Positions 1 to 7,195 of a stretch of DNA of 64,000 bases are shown in pieces. Where the stretch lies: positions 1-64,000 of the forward strand of contig NZ_SMMX01000007.1 in NCBI RefSeq assembly GCF_004345005.1, given 5' to 3'. A program made the position numbers and the translations under genes. Position 1 is the stretch's first letter. Every line of letters starts with the position of its first letter. Source of the DNA: Extibacter muris. Its GTDB lineage: Bacteria; Bacillota; Clostridia; Lachnospirales; Lachnospiraceae. The notes beneath the pieces are model-generated. The model did no database searches and had not been told where the DNA came from. It saw nothing but the letters and a program-made list of their open reading frames with translations.

Positions 1-118
1 TAAAGATGTTGTAATCATTTTTGTTTGATTTCTATCCAAACCAACGATATATGCCATATACGAAGCACCTCCGATACCAAATATTGTATCATTATTATAA
101 CATATATCATAATCGTTA

Positions 119-157
119 GACAGTCTGGCGTACGGTTCCGTACACGGCGGTCCAATC
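119..157 (-). other. Group II intron domain V-like hairpin (remnant)
   Basis: On the minus strand this stretch directly follows the stop codon of the reverse transcriptase remnant and holds the perfect hairpin GTACGGAACCGTAC (130-143) flanked by GACCGCC. A short catalytic hairpin of this kind normally lies downstream of the maturase gene in bacterial group II introns, which supports reading it as a domain V remnant. The closing 3' arm looks truncated, so splicing is unlikely. The assignment rests on position and partial resemblance, not on a covariance model. Confidence 0.45.
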
Positions 158-160
158 AAC

Positions 161-750
161 TTAACAAGCAACACACCTTTCGGTGTAGTAATCTAACATT
201 GAGATTACCCCAAATCGGGTTAGTCTCTCTTTTGTTACTGCATAGTTCATGGCTCCCCTTCGACACACATATGCTATCCTTGCTCCTGTGTATGCTGTTG
301 ACTATGCATATTTCCTGCTTATCCCCAGTTTTATCAGGTTCTTTGCTCGGTTTTGTGGTGTTTTCCAGTGCTTCCAGATACACATACGCAATCGGAAGCG
401 GATATGCTTATCCACTTCTCGTCAAAGTCGTTTCATGCTTCCGATTTTGAAGTAGTTTATCCAACCTCGAATGAGTTGGTTTAATTTCGAAATCTTATAG
501 CTGTTACTTACTCCCCAGCTTCTGCTTGTCAGTTTCTTCATTCTCTTTTTGAACTTCTCTACTGATGATGTTTGCAAGCAATGGCGATAAATTTCCACCT
601 TGCGGTGTTCCTATCACAGAGTCCTCGTACTCATCGTCTATCCTTATTCCACTGACTAGGTACTTACGGATTATCGATATAACATCCCCGTCCTTTATGG
701 TTCTTCCAATGATGGGCATCAGTTTGTCATGATAGCCTGCTGTGCACACC
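161..750 (-). pseudogene. ltrA: Group II intron reverse transcriptase/maturase, decayed
   Basis: The product would be the intron-encoded protein that splices and retrotransposes a group II intron. The upstream half keeps part of the palm domain, with the motif GTPQGGNLSPLLANI around 567-611. Directly after LLANI the frame jumps to a maturase-type segment (KKLTSRSWGVSN, then LNQLIRGWINYFKIGSMK and RMCIWKHWKTPQNRAKNLIK) that runs to a TAA at 161-163. The YADD catalytic segment between the two halves is missing, so there is an internal deletion. The maturase part also contains an in-frame TGA and TAG. The N-terminal third is absent upstream of 750, where the sequence becomes unrelated. The gene is dead. 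I identified it from memory of the family, but the motif string is highly characteristic. Confidence 0.8.
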
Positions 751-974
751 TATTCGGGCGAAATCCATAACTATGTTCATGGAATTGCTCTTTTATCTCT
801 CGGAGACCAGCCTTATATGTGATTTCTGTCCGTCAGACCAGGGGGTTGCTTGCAGATTCTTTCAGATCTTATCTCGCGATAAACACCCTTGCTGTTCAGC
901 TATACACTTCCCACTATCTGGGCATGTTCGGGACTTTCACCCGTTAGAGTTTGCCCATGCTGGGCAAACAAAAA

Positions 975-1001
975 CAGGGAGATAAATAAATTATCTCCCT
1001 G
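975..1001. terminator. Perfect hairpin, possible bidirectional terminator
   Basis: CAGGGAGATAA and its exact complement are separated by a 5-base loop, with A/T-rich flanks on both sides. It sits downstream of the YgiT-like/DUF4258 pair on the minus strand. It may stop transcription there, but the flanking T-run is weak. Confidence 0.35.
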
Positions 1002-1107
1002 AATAAATAACGATTCGCATTTCAAACTGCGAAGCACTTAAACTAAAGGTTTTTACTTAAAACTGCAATGCACTTGAATTAAACAAATTCCTTTGTTCCC
1101 TTATATT

Positions 1108-1208
1108 ATATGCAATTTCCTATCGCTTGCATAACTCCGAACGCCGAAAACAAAGGATTTTTAAAGCGTTTGTTAGTTACGCGACAGTTACCCGAACATT
1201 TTCATATG
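1108..1208. repeat. Diverged cassette-end repeat, copy 1
   Basis: This segment aligns with 1874-1982. Both share AACTCCGAACGC, then a roughly 75-bp diverged stretch with GTTAGTTACG/GTCAGTTACG and GTTACCCG, and on the other side a segment ending in TATCKCTTG. Each copy lies just past the 3' end of one toxin-antitoxin-like gene pair, and the similarity reaches the last codons of the genes (ACGCAACTTTGTT versus ACGCAATTTGTT). It may be a recombination site or an inherited cassette end. Confidence 0.55.
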
Positions 1209-1235
1209 TGTACATACTGCTCCATTGACTACAAA

Positions 1236-1463
1236 TCACGCAACTTTGTTATAATCGATGATTGAAATTTCCTGCATCACTTTTTTTGCCTGCTCCACAA
1301 TGTTTTCCAACTGTTTTACTACATCGGCTGTGTAAACCACTTCATTGCATTCCGTACACTTATAACAGGGAACATTTCTTATAATCACCAAACAATTCCC
1401 CAAATCTGTCACATCTGTCGTAAATCCATTCTCGGCTTTGGCGCCACACTCCATGCATAACAT
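1236..1463 (-). CDS. YgiT-type zinc finger protein (antitoxin-like)
   Basis: A 75-residue protein starts at ATG 1463, which is preceded by AAAGGAGC with good spacing. It begins MLCMECGAKAENG and carries a second pair, CYKCTEC, in the middle. This gives the CxxC...CxxC zinc-binding layout of YgiT/MqsA N-terminal domains. The C-terminal third is a probable helix with no separate DNA-binding domain, so it is a short YgiT-type protein rather than a full MqsA. It starts two bases after the stop of the upstream DUF4258 gene, so the two are translated together. Such pairs are commonly annotated as toxin-antitoxin systems; the zinc finger partner is the likely antitoxin. Toxicity is inference. Confidence 0.75.
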   Translation of the reverse strand: MLCMECGAKAENGFTTDVTDLGNCLVIIRNVPCYKCTECNEVVYTADVVKQLENIVEQAKKVMQEISIIDYNKVA

Positions 1464-1465
1464 AT

Positions 1466-1780
1466 TTATCGCTCCTTTCTGGTCTTCAAATCTGCTTCCC
1501 ATTGAGTACAATTAGGATAATAGGCTGTTATAAAATAGATAAAATCTTCATCTTTGCTAAGCACTATATGAAGATAACTTTCATTAATTGTTTTCCCTAA
1601 TATCAAGCAGCTCGATAATGGCTTATCCTCCTCATACTGTTTGATTATTTCCCCTGTATCAATACAATGAATAACATCATCGACTTTTATTCCTCGTTCT
1701 TCCAATCTTTCCTTTGCATGTTTAGTAATTGCTATTTTCTCAAGTGTATTCATTCCCTTGAAGTTTTCTATCCTGTACAA
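1466..1780 (-). CDS. DUF4258 domain protein (RelE/BrnT-like toxin candidate)
   Basis: About 104 residues. The pattern ITKHAKERLEERGI near the N-terminus and a later beta-rich part (YLHIVLSKDEDFIYFITAYYP) are typical of DUF4258 proteins, which have a small RelE-like fold. The start is unusual: the strong GGGAGG lies only one base before ATG 1786, too close for initiation, whereas the TTG two codons later (1780) has seven-base spacing, so I chose TTG. It forms an operon with the YgiT-type gene downstream. A likely -10 element TATACT lies upstream, just after the duplicated rpsI terminator. The role as a toxin (mRNA interferase) is inferred from family and pairing only. Confidence 0.7.
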   Translation of the reverse strand: MYRIENFKGMNTLEKIAITKHAKERLEERGIKVDDVIHCIDTGEIIKQYEEDKPLSSCLILGKTINESYLHIVLSKDEDFIYFITAYYPNCTQWEADLKTRKER

Positions 1781-1824
1781 TACCATTCCTCCCTAGGTTA
1801 CCGATTGATATCAGTATATCACAA

Positions 1825-1898
1825 TTTCTATCTCAAAAAAACCCACAAACATCGAGTCTGTGGGTTTTCCATATATTGCAGATATGCAGCTGCTTATC
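1825..1898. repeat. Duplicated rpsI terminator segment, copy A
   Basis: These 74 bp match 2637-2710 with one visible mismatch. The original (2637-2710) spans the rpsI stop codon and its terminator. This copy lies between the two toxin-antitoxin-like pairs and still contains the hairpin with ACCCACA arms (1841-1847 and 1859-1865) and a T-run on the minus strand. It can therefore terminate transcription of the DUF4160/DUF2442 pair. Confidence 0.85.
1838..1868 (-). terminator. Terminator after the DUF4160/DUF2442 pair
   Basis: On the minus strand AAAACCCACA pairs with TGTGGGTTTT and is followed by seven T residues. It is the duplicated copy of the rpsI terminator. Confidence 0.75.
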
Positions 1899-1982
1899 TC
1901 TTGGTAAACTCCGAACGCTGTAAATATGCCATTTTCAAGTCATTTGTCAGTTACGTGTTCGTTACCCGTATGTTCACAGACA
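1874..1982. repeat. Diverged cassette-end repeat, copy 2
   Basis: This is the partner of 1108-1208. It overlaps the end of the duplicated rpsI terminator segment and runs up to the 3' end of the DUF2442 gene. The shared core is AACTCCGAACGC at 1907. Confidence 0.55.
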
Positions 1983-2007
1983 CGCCCATATATTCTTACC
2001 TCAAATA

Positions 2008-2283
2008 TTACGCAATTTGTTCCACCGCGAACGGAAGTTCATATAATGTATCAGGGTCAATATCTAAACATGAAGTATTATCCCGGTTCTTATGAATATC
2101 CCATGCAAGGGTATCATTCAACACCGTACAAGTATCCATAAAAACATCAATATCTTTTAGTGGATAAAACGCTTCTTTCTCAATCATTTGTGACATATCA
2201 TAACGCACAATTTTACCATCTTCAAAGTATACATATACAGAGTAGTCTTTCATTGGTATCACTTGTACAACCTTGGGGAACAT
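2008..2283 (-). CDS. DUF2442 domain protein
   Basis: A 91-residue protein of the DUF2442 family. It has an N-terminal strand-rich part (KVVQVIPMKDYSVYVYFEDG), an acidic middle and LAWD near residue 60 as in the family. GGAGGTGATAATATG provides the start. It lies 14 bases after the DUF4160 gene in the same operon. DUF4160-DUF2442 pairs are common accessory modules that behave like toxin-antitoxin units. Which partner would be toxic cannot be told from this sequence. Confidence 0.75.
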   Translation of the reverse strand: MFPKVVQVIPMKDYSVYVYFEDGKIVRYDMSQMIEKEAFYPLKDIDVFMDTCTVLNDTLAWDIHKNRDNTSCLDIDPDTLYELPFAVEQIA

Positions 2284-2297
2284 ATTATCACCTCCTG

Positions 2298-2558
2298 CTA
2301 TACTAAAGGATTAATTCTATTCAGCGGCTTCCCATCTTTTGATAACTCCCAATTCTGCATCAATTCGTCTTGATGAAGAACACACCACGCTAATATTAAC
2401 TTTAATTGTCTTGAAGGCAAAGCACCTTTTATTATTCTTGCTTTCTCTATTTCAACTATTGCCTTATTTTCGTTATATTCTGCATGAAAATGCGGGGGAT
2501 TATGGTCATCATAATACATTGTTACCCTGATACCATAAAATAGTGATATTTCCGGCAT
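2298..2558 (-). CDS. DUF4160 domain protein
   Basis: An 86-residue protein that opens with MPEISLFYGIRVTMYYDDHN and continues with PPHFHAEY, the conserved His-rich signature of DUF4160. AGGAGG lies upstream of the ATG. It is the first gene of a two-gene unit with DUF2442. Its promoter region carries a tandem 16-bp repeat overlapping the -10 box, as expected for an autoregulated toxin-antitoxin operon. Function is unknown; a toxin-antitoxin role is inference. Confidence 0.8.
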   Translation of the reverse strand: MPEISLFYGIRVTMYYDDHNPPHFHAEYNENKAIVEIEKARIIKGALPSRQLKLILAWCVLHQDELMQNWELSKDGKPLNRINPLV

Positions 2559-2594
2559 TATATATTCCTCCTACTTATTTCAGTGTTTAATATA

Positions 2595-2630
2595 TATTGT
2601 TGACACTAATTATTGTTCACACTAATTATA
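2595..2630 (-). promoter_or_regulatory. Promoter and tandem operator of the DUF4160/DUF2442 operon
   Basis: Two directly adjacent 16-bp repeats (plus strand TATTGTTGACACTAAT 2595-2610 and TATTGTTCACACTAAT 2611-2626) differ at one base. The second overlaps a TATAAT -10 box read on the minus strand (2625-2630). Exact adjacency and overlap with the -10 box suggest a binding site for a repressor, probably a product of this operon. Confidence 0.55.
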
Positions 2631-2636
2631 CCACAT

Positions 2637-2710
2637 TTTCTATCTCAAAAAAACCCACAAACATCGAGTCTGTGGGTTTTCCATATATTGCAGATATGCA
2701 ACTGCTTATC
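2637..2710. repeat. rpsI terminator segment, original copy B
   Basis: These 74 bp run from just before the rpsI stop codon through its terminator and are repeated at 1825-1898. Copy B is taken as the original because it carries the native end of rpsI. Confidence 0.85.
2650..2680 (-). terminator. rpsI terminator
   Basis: ACCCACA (2653-2659) and TGTGGGT (2671-2677) form a stem, followed on the minus strand by a run of seven T residues, 26 bases past the rpsI stop. Confidence 0.85.
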
Positions 2711-3098
2711 GTTTTGAGAACTGTGGTGCTCTACGCGCTGCTTTGAGACCGTATTTCTTACGTTCTTTCATACGCGGGTCACGTGTCAGGTATCCGGATT
2801 TCTTAAGTACCGGCCTGTAATCTGCATCTGCCTGCAGAAGTGCTCTTGCGATACCGTGGCGGATTGCTCCTGCCTGTCCGGTGTAACCGCCGCCCTTTAC
2901 ATTAACGATGACATCGAACTTGCCGTCCGTCTCTGTTGCAACCAATGGCTGGCGTACGATAACCTTCAAAGTCTCAAGCCCGAGGTATTCATCGATGCTT
3001 CTTTTATTTATAGTAATGTTGCCTGTTCCAGGTACTAAATATACTCTTGCGATTGATTTTTTTCTTCTTCCTGTTCCATAGAATTTTGCGTTAGCCAC
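2706..3098 (-). CDS. rpsI: 30S ribosomal protein S9
   Basis: A 130-residue protein of normal length. It has the N-terminal [12 protein letters not shown] motif, the [19 protein letters not shown] core and the conserved C-terminal tail ending QFSKR, which reaches the ribosomal P site. It follows rplM by 28 bases in the usual rplM-rpsI operon. Downstream is a strong terminator that has been duplicated by the neighbouring accessory insertion. Confidence 0.98.
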   Translation of the reverse strand: MANAKFYGTGRRKKSIARVYLVPGTGNITINKRSIDEYLGLETLKVIVRQPLVATETDGKFDVIVNVKGGGYTGQAGAIRHGIARALLQADADYRPVLKKSGYLTRDPRMKERKKYGLKAARRAPQFSKR

Positions 3099-3126
3099 TT
3101 TCTATATCCTCCTTTCAAACCTTCCC

Positions 3127-3555
3127 TTAAAATTTCAGCTCTTCCGGCTTCTGAGCCTGCTGCTCGTGCTCAGGTCCAGCGTATACGTGAAGCTTTTTAA
3201 TCATTGATCTTCCCAAAGGTCCTTTTGGAAGCATTCCCTTTACAGCAAGTTCAATCACTTTTTCCGGTTTCTTGTCCATCATGACTTCTAATGTAGTCTC
3301 TTTGAATCCTCCTACATAGTCAGAATGGTTATAATACATCTTCTGCTCCATCTTCTTGCCTGTCACTTTGATGTCTTTAGCGTTTACTACGATTACATAA
3401 TCACCTGTGTCGATGTGCGGCGTGAATTGCGGCTTGTTCTTTCCTCGTAAAACCTTAGCTACTTCTGATGCTAAACGTCCTAATGTATATCCCGCAGCGT
3501 CAACTACATACCATTTTCTTTCAATCTTGTCTGGATTGGCCATATATGTCTTCAT
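3127..3555 (-). CDS. rplM: 50S ribosomal protein L13
   Basis: A 142-residue protein that binds 23S rRNA early in large-subunit assembly. [19 protein letters not shown] at the N-terminus and [12 protein letters not shown] and [10 protein letters not shown] later are diagnostic. CAGGAGG lies seven bases before the ATG. It is the first gene of the rplM-rpsI operon, with its own consensus promoter and a leader hairpin that may allow L13 to feed back on its own synthesis. In many Clostridia this pair follows truA and the ecf genes; here those lie about 28 kb away. Confidence 0.98.
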   Translation of the reverse strand: MKTYMANPDKIERKWYVVDAAGYTLGRLASEVAKVLRGKNKPQFTPHIDTGDYVIVVNAKDIKVTGKKMEQKMYYNHSDYVGGFKETTLEVMMDKKPEKVIELAVKGMLPKGPLGRSMIKKLHVYAGPEHEQQAQKPEELKF

Positions 3556-3608
3556 TGGTTAACCTCCTGTGATAATTAACATCCAATTAAAATTATTATA
3601 TTCAGAAG

Positions 3609-3640
3609 TCAGTTTGCTCCGGGGCTTTGGTTCAAACTGA
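3609..3640 (-). promoter_or_regulatory. Possible L13 leader hairpin
   Basis: In the 5' untranslated region of rplM the minus strand reads TCAGTTTG, then a GC-rich internal part (AACCAAAGCCCCGGAG), then CAAACTGA, giving an eight-base-pair stem. Position and shape fit the known autoregulatory L13 leader of Firmicutes. I could not test it against the family model. Confidence 0.5.
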
Positions 3641-3663
3641 TTCATCTCATGTCATGCTGTTTT

Positions 3664-3692
3664 ATTATATTATACGCACCCACGTGTGTCAA
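3664..3692 (-). promoter_or_regulatory. rplM promoter
   Basis: A perfect -35 box TTGACA (3687-3692) and a perfect -10 box TATAAT (3664-3669) are separated by 17 bases on the minus strand, as expected for a strong housekeeping promoter. Confidence 0.85.
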
Positions 3693-3749
3693 CCTCTTTT
3701 TAACCTTTTTCTGCCATAGTCTGCCTGTTTCAGTAACACTTCAAAGATT

Positions 3750-4541
3750 CTATTTCCACATAATGTCAGCTTTTTTCCGTGGCGCAGTCCTTCTGTATGT
3801 AACAGCCGGATAGCCGAGCAGCATGCAGCAGGAGATCCGCTTTCCGCCTGTCTGCAGCCACTCCTGAAGGACACGGCTGCTTCTGATTACCCGCATCATA
3901 TAACCGCTGTACAGTGCGCCAAGCCCCTCCGCCACGGCCATGTTTTCCATATTCGCCGCGGCCAGGCCACCATCCAGCGGATTGTCTGAAGCAATCACGA
4001 GAAAAGCGGGCGTGTTGAAAAAGAACGTGTCATCTTCCGGATTGCGTTTCCATTTCATATAGAAGAACTCGAATGTCCTTGCATATTCCGGCGCGCTTTC
4101 TTTCAGGCTTTCCAATATAGACGGCATCTCCTTCCAGACAAGTTCCTTGAACTCATCCAGCCTGTCCTGGATGAACACATAAGTACAGGCCTGCCGGTTT
4201 CTTGCCGTCGCGGTATAACGGCCTGCGCTGAGTACACGTTCTGCCTTGTCCCGCCCAATTTTCTCCGGCCGGAAGCTGCGGATGCTTCTGCGGAACTTTA
4301 CTGCGCGCAGATAACAGCCTGCATCTAGGGTGAACTTCTCTTCCTCGTATTCCTCTACCCCAGCCATGTCATACTCCGGGATGGATACTGCATTTACAGG
4401 ACAGATGGCGACACAGTGCCCGCAGTGCAGGCAGTCCTTATATACATCCGCCTTCTCTTCCGTTATCCTAATTGCGTTTGCCGGGCAGTCTCCCTTACAG
4501 GCACCGCACCCGGTACATGTTTCATAATTAATCTGAATCAT
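3750..4541 (-). CDS. Nitroreductase with N-terminal 2[4Fe-4S] ferredoxin domain
   Basis: 263 residues. The N-terminus holds two bacterial ferredoxin motifs, Cys9-12-15-19-Pro and Cys37-40-43-47-Pro, for two 4Fe-4S clusters. From about residue 80 follows an FMN-dependent nitroreductase domain (FRRSIRSFRPEKI, then ATARNRQACTYVFI and a late GALYSGYMMR segment). The fusion suggests that low-potential electrons enter through the clusters and reduce an unknown substrate at FMN in the cytoplasm. AGGAGG lies ten bases before the ATG. The gene is divergent from the MATE gene. The substrate cannot be predicted. Confidence 0.9.
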   Translation of the reverse strand: MIQINYETCTGCGACKGDCPANAIRITEEKADVYKDCLHCGHCVAICPVNAVSIPEYDMAGVEEYEEEKFTLDAGCYLRAVKFRRSIRSFRPEKIGRDKAERVLSAGRYTATARNRQACTYVFIQDRLDEFKELVWKEMPSILESLKESAPEYARTFEFFYMKWKRNPEDDTFFFNTPAFLVIASDNPLDGGLAAANMENMAVAEGLGALYSGYMMRVIRSSRVLQEWLQTGGKRISCCMLLGYPAVTYRRTAPRKKADIMWK

Positions 4542-4654
4542 CTGATATCAACCTCCTGAAATCGTTCCACTATATAGTAACATAAATATACATTTTTCTC
4601 CATTTCTTACTGCATTTTCTCACGTTGTCCTTCCTTATTCCGGAAGTTTTATGT

Positions 4655-4660
4655 TATAAT
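4655..4660 (+). promoter_or_regulatory. Probable -10 box of the MATE gene
   Basis: A TATAAT hexamer lies 26 bases before the chosen ATG. A -35 element is weak (TTCCTT with 18-base spacing), so the call rests mainly on the -10 box. Confidence 0.4.
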
Positions 4661-4685
4661 ATCTTACCTTGGGGGGTATTTGGAA

Positions 4686-6047
4686 ATGAGAAAAAATGTT
4701 GATTTGTTACATGGACCTGTCCTGTCATCGCTGACACGGCTGGCCCTGCCGATTATGGCAACTTCACTCGTACAGATGGCTTATAATCTGACGGATATGA
4801 TATGGATCGGGCGTATCGGAAGCAACGCCGTAGCAGCAGTCGGCGCTGCCGGTATGTATATGTGGCTCTCTAACGGCCTGGCCACGCTGGCGAAGATGGG
4901 CGGGCAGGTTAATGTCGGACATGCTCTTGGAGCCGGGCAGAGGGCGGACGCTTCACGCTACGCGGCCAATGCGTTCCAGCTCACGGCATTCTGCGGCATC
5001 CTATACGGACTTCTCTGTGTTCTGCTGAACGGTCCTCTTATCGGATTCTTCCGGCTGAACAGCCCAGGCGTCATTGCCGATGCGAAGATATATCTGCAGA
5101 TTACGTGCGGTTTTGTCATATTTTCCTTTTTAAACCAGACATTTACAGGCATACTTACCGCAGTCGGCAACAGCCGCTCTTCTTTTCTGGCAACCTCGGT
5201 GGGCCTTGTCATCAATATCGCGCTCGACCCTGTGCTTATCTTCGGGCTTGGCCCTTTCCCTGAGATGGGAGTCATGGGGGCTGCTGTCGCTACGGTAATT
5301 GCGCAGTTTATTGTTACACTGATGTTCTTTTACTTTGCGTCGAAGGACACGCAGGTATTTCGCAATATGAAGGTCACAGAGAAGCCGAGCAGGAAGTATA
5401 TGATGCCGGTCATCAAGATTGGGCTGCCCACTTCCATACAGAGCATCATCTTCACCGGCATGTCCATGATAATCGCCCGGCTCGTGGCCGGATACGGGGA
5501 TGCGGCTATCGCCGTCCAGAAGGTGGGTTCACAGATCGAATCTATCTCCTGGATGACTGCGGACGGCTTCGCTGCAGCTGTCAATTCCTTCGTGGCGCAG
5601 AACCATGGGGCCGGCAACCGTACCCGTATCAAGAAGGGATATGCTTCAGCCATGTGCGTAGTCCTCGTGTGGGGCGTCATCTGTACGCTGCTGCTCACCC
5701 TCTGCCCGGCGCCTATATTCCGTATCTTCATCGCAGAACCGGACGTGCTGCCGATGGGCGTGGATTATCTCATGATCCTGGGCGTATCACAGCTGTTCAT
5801 GAGCGTGGAGATTACGACTGCCGGGGCATTCGCCGGCTTTGGACGTACGGTTCCGCCGTCCGTCGTCGGCATCGTGCTGACAGCCGCCCGGATTCCTTTT
5901 GCCATGCTGCTCACCGAGACGGCGCTCGGACTGAACGGAATCTGGTGGAGCATAACCATCTCCAGCATATGCAAGGGAATCATCCTGCTTATCTGGTTCC
6001 TGTTTTTCTTAAAACGAAAGGAACAAAAGGCTCCAGACCTCTCTTAA
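4686..6047 (+). CDS. MATE family efflux transporter
   Basis: About 453 residues with twelve predicted membrane segments in two halves, as in the MATE (NorM/DinF-like) superfamily of Na+ or H+ driven drug and metabolite exporters. The N-terminus has the characteristic LTRLALPIMATSLVQMAYNL segment followed by DMIWIGRIG, and the second half starts near residue 240 with IKIGLPTSIQSIIF. I chose ATG 4686 because GGGGGG lies nine bases upstream; a TTG at 4680 would be too close. The exported compound is unknown. It is a single-gene transcript closed by a terminator. Confidence 0.92.
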   Translation: MRKNVDLLHGPVLSSLTRLALPIMATSLVQMAYNLTDMIWIGRIGSNAVAAVGAAGMYMWLSNGLATLAKMGGQVNVGHALGAGQRADASRYAANAFQLTAFCGILYGLLCVLLNGPLIGFFRLNSPGVIADAKIYLQITCGFVIFSFLNQTFTGILTAVGNSRSSFLATSVGLVINIALDPVLIFGLGPFPEMGVMGAAVATVIAQFIVTLMFFYFASKDTQVFRNMKVTEKPSRKYMMPVIKIGLPTSIQSIIFTGMSMIIARLVAGYGDAAIAVQKVGSQIESISWMTADGFAAAVNSFVAQNHGAGNRTRIKKGYASAMCVVLVWGVICTLLLTLCPAPIFRIFIAEPDVLPMGVDYLMILGVSQLFMSVEITTAGAFAGFGRTVPPSVVGIVLTAARIPFAMLLTETALGLNGIWWSITISSICKGIILLIWFLFFLKRKEQKAPDLS

Positions 6048-6048
6048 A

Positions 6049-6084
6049 CAGGGACAGACCTTTTGCGGGGTCTGGCCCTTTTTA
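6049..6084 (+). terminator. Terminator after the MATE gene
   Basis: GGGACAGACC (6051-6060) pairs with GGTCTGGCCC (6069-6078) apart from one mismatch, and is followed by TTTTTA. The arms resemble the GGGGTCTGACCCC palindromes found elsewhere in the window. Confidence 0.85.
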
Positions 6085-6114
6085 TTAAAACACCATTTTA
6101 TGGAGGAGAGCTTC

Positions 6115-6729
6115 TTGAACTTAGAAATCAGAGAATTAAGAAAAAAAGATTACAGAAAGGCCGTTGCATTTGCCATAACGGGCATGCACTTCAACTGGTA
6201 TATGGACAGCGAAGTATTGCTGAAGCTATATGGGAAATATTTCTGGTATCTGGAATTGAACAGGGCTACGCAGGTGATAGCAGCATATGAGGAAGATGAG
6301 CTTGCGGGTGTCCTGCTTGCGGACATGAAAGGGGAAGATAAAAAATATCGTACTTTTGGAAAATCATTCTATGTTAAAGTATTTGATATTCTGCAGCATC
6401 TCTTCGCCAAAGACGGAGTGAGCGTTTATGATGAGGCAAACAGGGAACTGTTTATACAGTATCGCAATAGCAAAATCCCGGATGGAGAAATCGTCTTTCT
6501 GGCCGCCGACCCTGAGAGCACCGCAAGAGGGACCGGCAGCCTGCTGCTCCGCGAATTTGAACGAAGAGAAAAGGGGAAAGAAGTATTTCTATATACCGAT
6601 AATGCCTGTACGTATCAGTTTTATGAACACAGGGGATTCGTGCGGGCAGGCGAACGGGATATCACACTGGAAATCGGTAATAAGAAAGTGGAACTTCAAT
6701 GTCTTTTATACAGAAAGCTTACAGATTAA
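6115..6729 (+). CDS. GNAT family N-acetyltransferase
   Basis: About 204 residues. The C-terminal half holds the acetyl-CoA fold, with IVFLAADPESTARGTGSLLL as the A-motif strand and loop and YQFYEHRGFVRAGE near the end. The N-terminal half (residues 1-100) is helical and less conserved. The first ATG (6100) overlaps the ribosome binding site GGAGGAG; TTG 6115 sits six bases downstream of it and is the better start. The acceptor substrate is unknown. It lies just behind the MATE terminator on the same strand and probably has its own promoter. Confidence 0.82.
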   Translation: MNLEIRELRKKDYRKAVAFAITGMHFNWYMDSEVLLKLYGKYFWYLELNRATQVIAAYEEDELAGVLLADMKGEDKKYRTFGKSFYVKVFDILQHLFAKDGVSVYDEANRELFIQYRNSKIPDGEIVFLAADPESTARGTGSLLLREFERREKGKEVFLYTDNACTYQFYEHRGFVRAGERDITLEIGNKKVELQCLLYRKLTD

Positions 6730-6742
6730 GGCAATTCCATAT

Positions 6743-7195
6743 TCATCTCTTCGTCTTATAATAATATACCATCACTTCCGAATCACAGCCATTGTGGTAC
6801 TGGAGGCATGTGATGCACTTTGTCTCGAAAGGCGCATCTTCCATCGGAACTACGGTAAAGCCGAACTTCCTATAGAACCCCGGCACTTTGGCGGTGAGCC
6901 AGATCCTGTCAGCCCGCCGCTTTTCTGCCTCATCCATAACCGCGCGGACAAGCCTCTTGCCGTATCCTTTGCCCCAGTATCTTTCCTCGACCGCCACGCA
7001 GCGGAGGATGTATGCACCTTTGTCATACACGAGGCCCGCAGCGCCGATTCTCCCGCCCGTCTCCTCATCCAGCAGTTCAAAGCAAGTGAGCAGCCCTTCC
7101 GGCGCAGAATCTTCCGGGCGAATCTCCAGCCCTGCTCTTACAAAGAGTTCTACAAGTGAAGCATAATCCATCGTGCAAATCATCTTCTCAGACAT
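6743..7195 (-). CDS. GNAT family N-acetyltransferase
   Basis: 150 residues. The acetyl-CoA binding motif CVAVEERYWGKGYGKRLVRA is clear around residues 67-86, and PGFYRKFGFTVV is the typical later motif. The C-terminus has a small cysteine cluster (KCITCLQYHNGC), seen in a subgroup of Firmicutes acetyltransferases and possibly metal-binding. The gene converges on the other GNAT gene with only a short gap and no obvious terminator between them. The substrate is unknown. Confidence 0.85.
   Translation of the reverse strand: MSEKMICTMDYASLVELFVRAGLEIRPEDSAPEGLLTCFELLDEETGGRIGAAGLVYDKGAYILRCVAVEERYWGKGYGKRLVRAVMDEAEKRRADRIWLTAKVPGFYRKFGFTVVPMEDAPFETKCITCLQYHNGCDSEVMVYYYKTKR

Larger units (their letters stand above)
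751..1235. other. Non-coding stretch with hairpin and repeats
   Basis: No convincing gene lies here. It starts at the breakpoint of the reverse transcriptase remnant. It contains a perfect hairpin at 975-1001 (11-bp stem CAGGGAGATAA) and two diverged tandem copies of an approximately 37-bp unit (AAACTGCGAAGCACTTAAAC at about 1023 and AAACTGCAATGCACTTGAAT at about 1060). It ends with the diverged cassette-end repeat described separately at 1108-1208. It is probably a graveyard of mobile DNA. Confidence 0.5.

Noticed and set aside
773-985. 70-residue frame in the spacer after the reverse transcriptase remnant
   Set aside because: No start signal and no domain; it lies in mobile-element debris.
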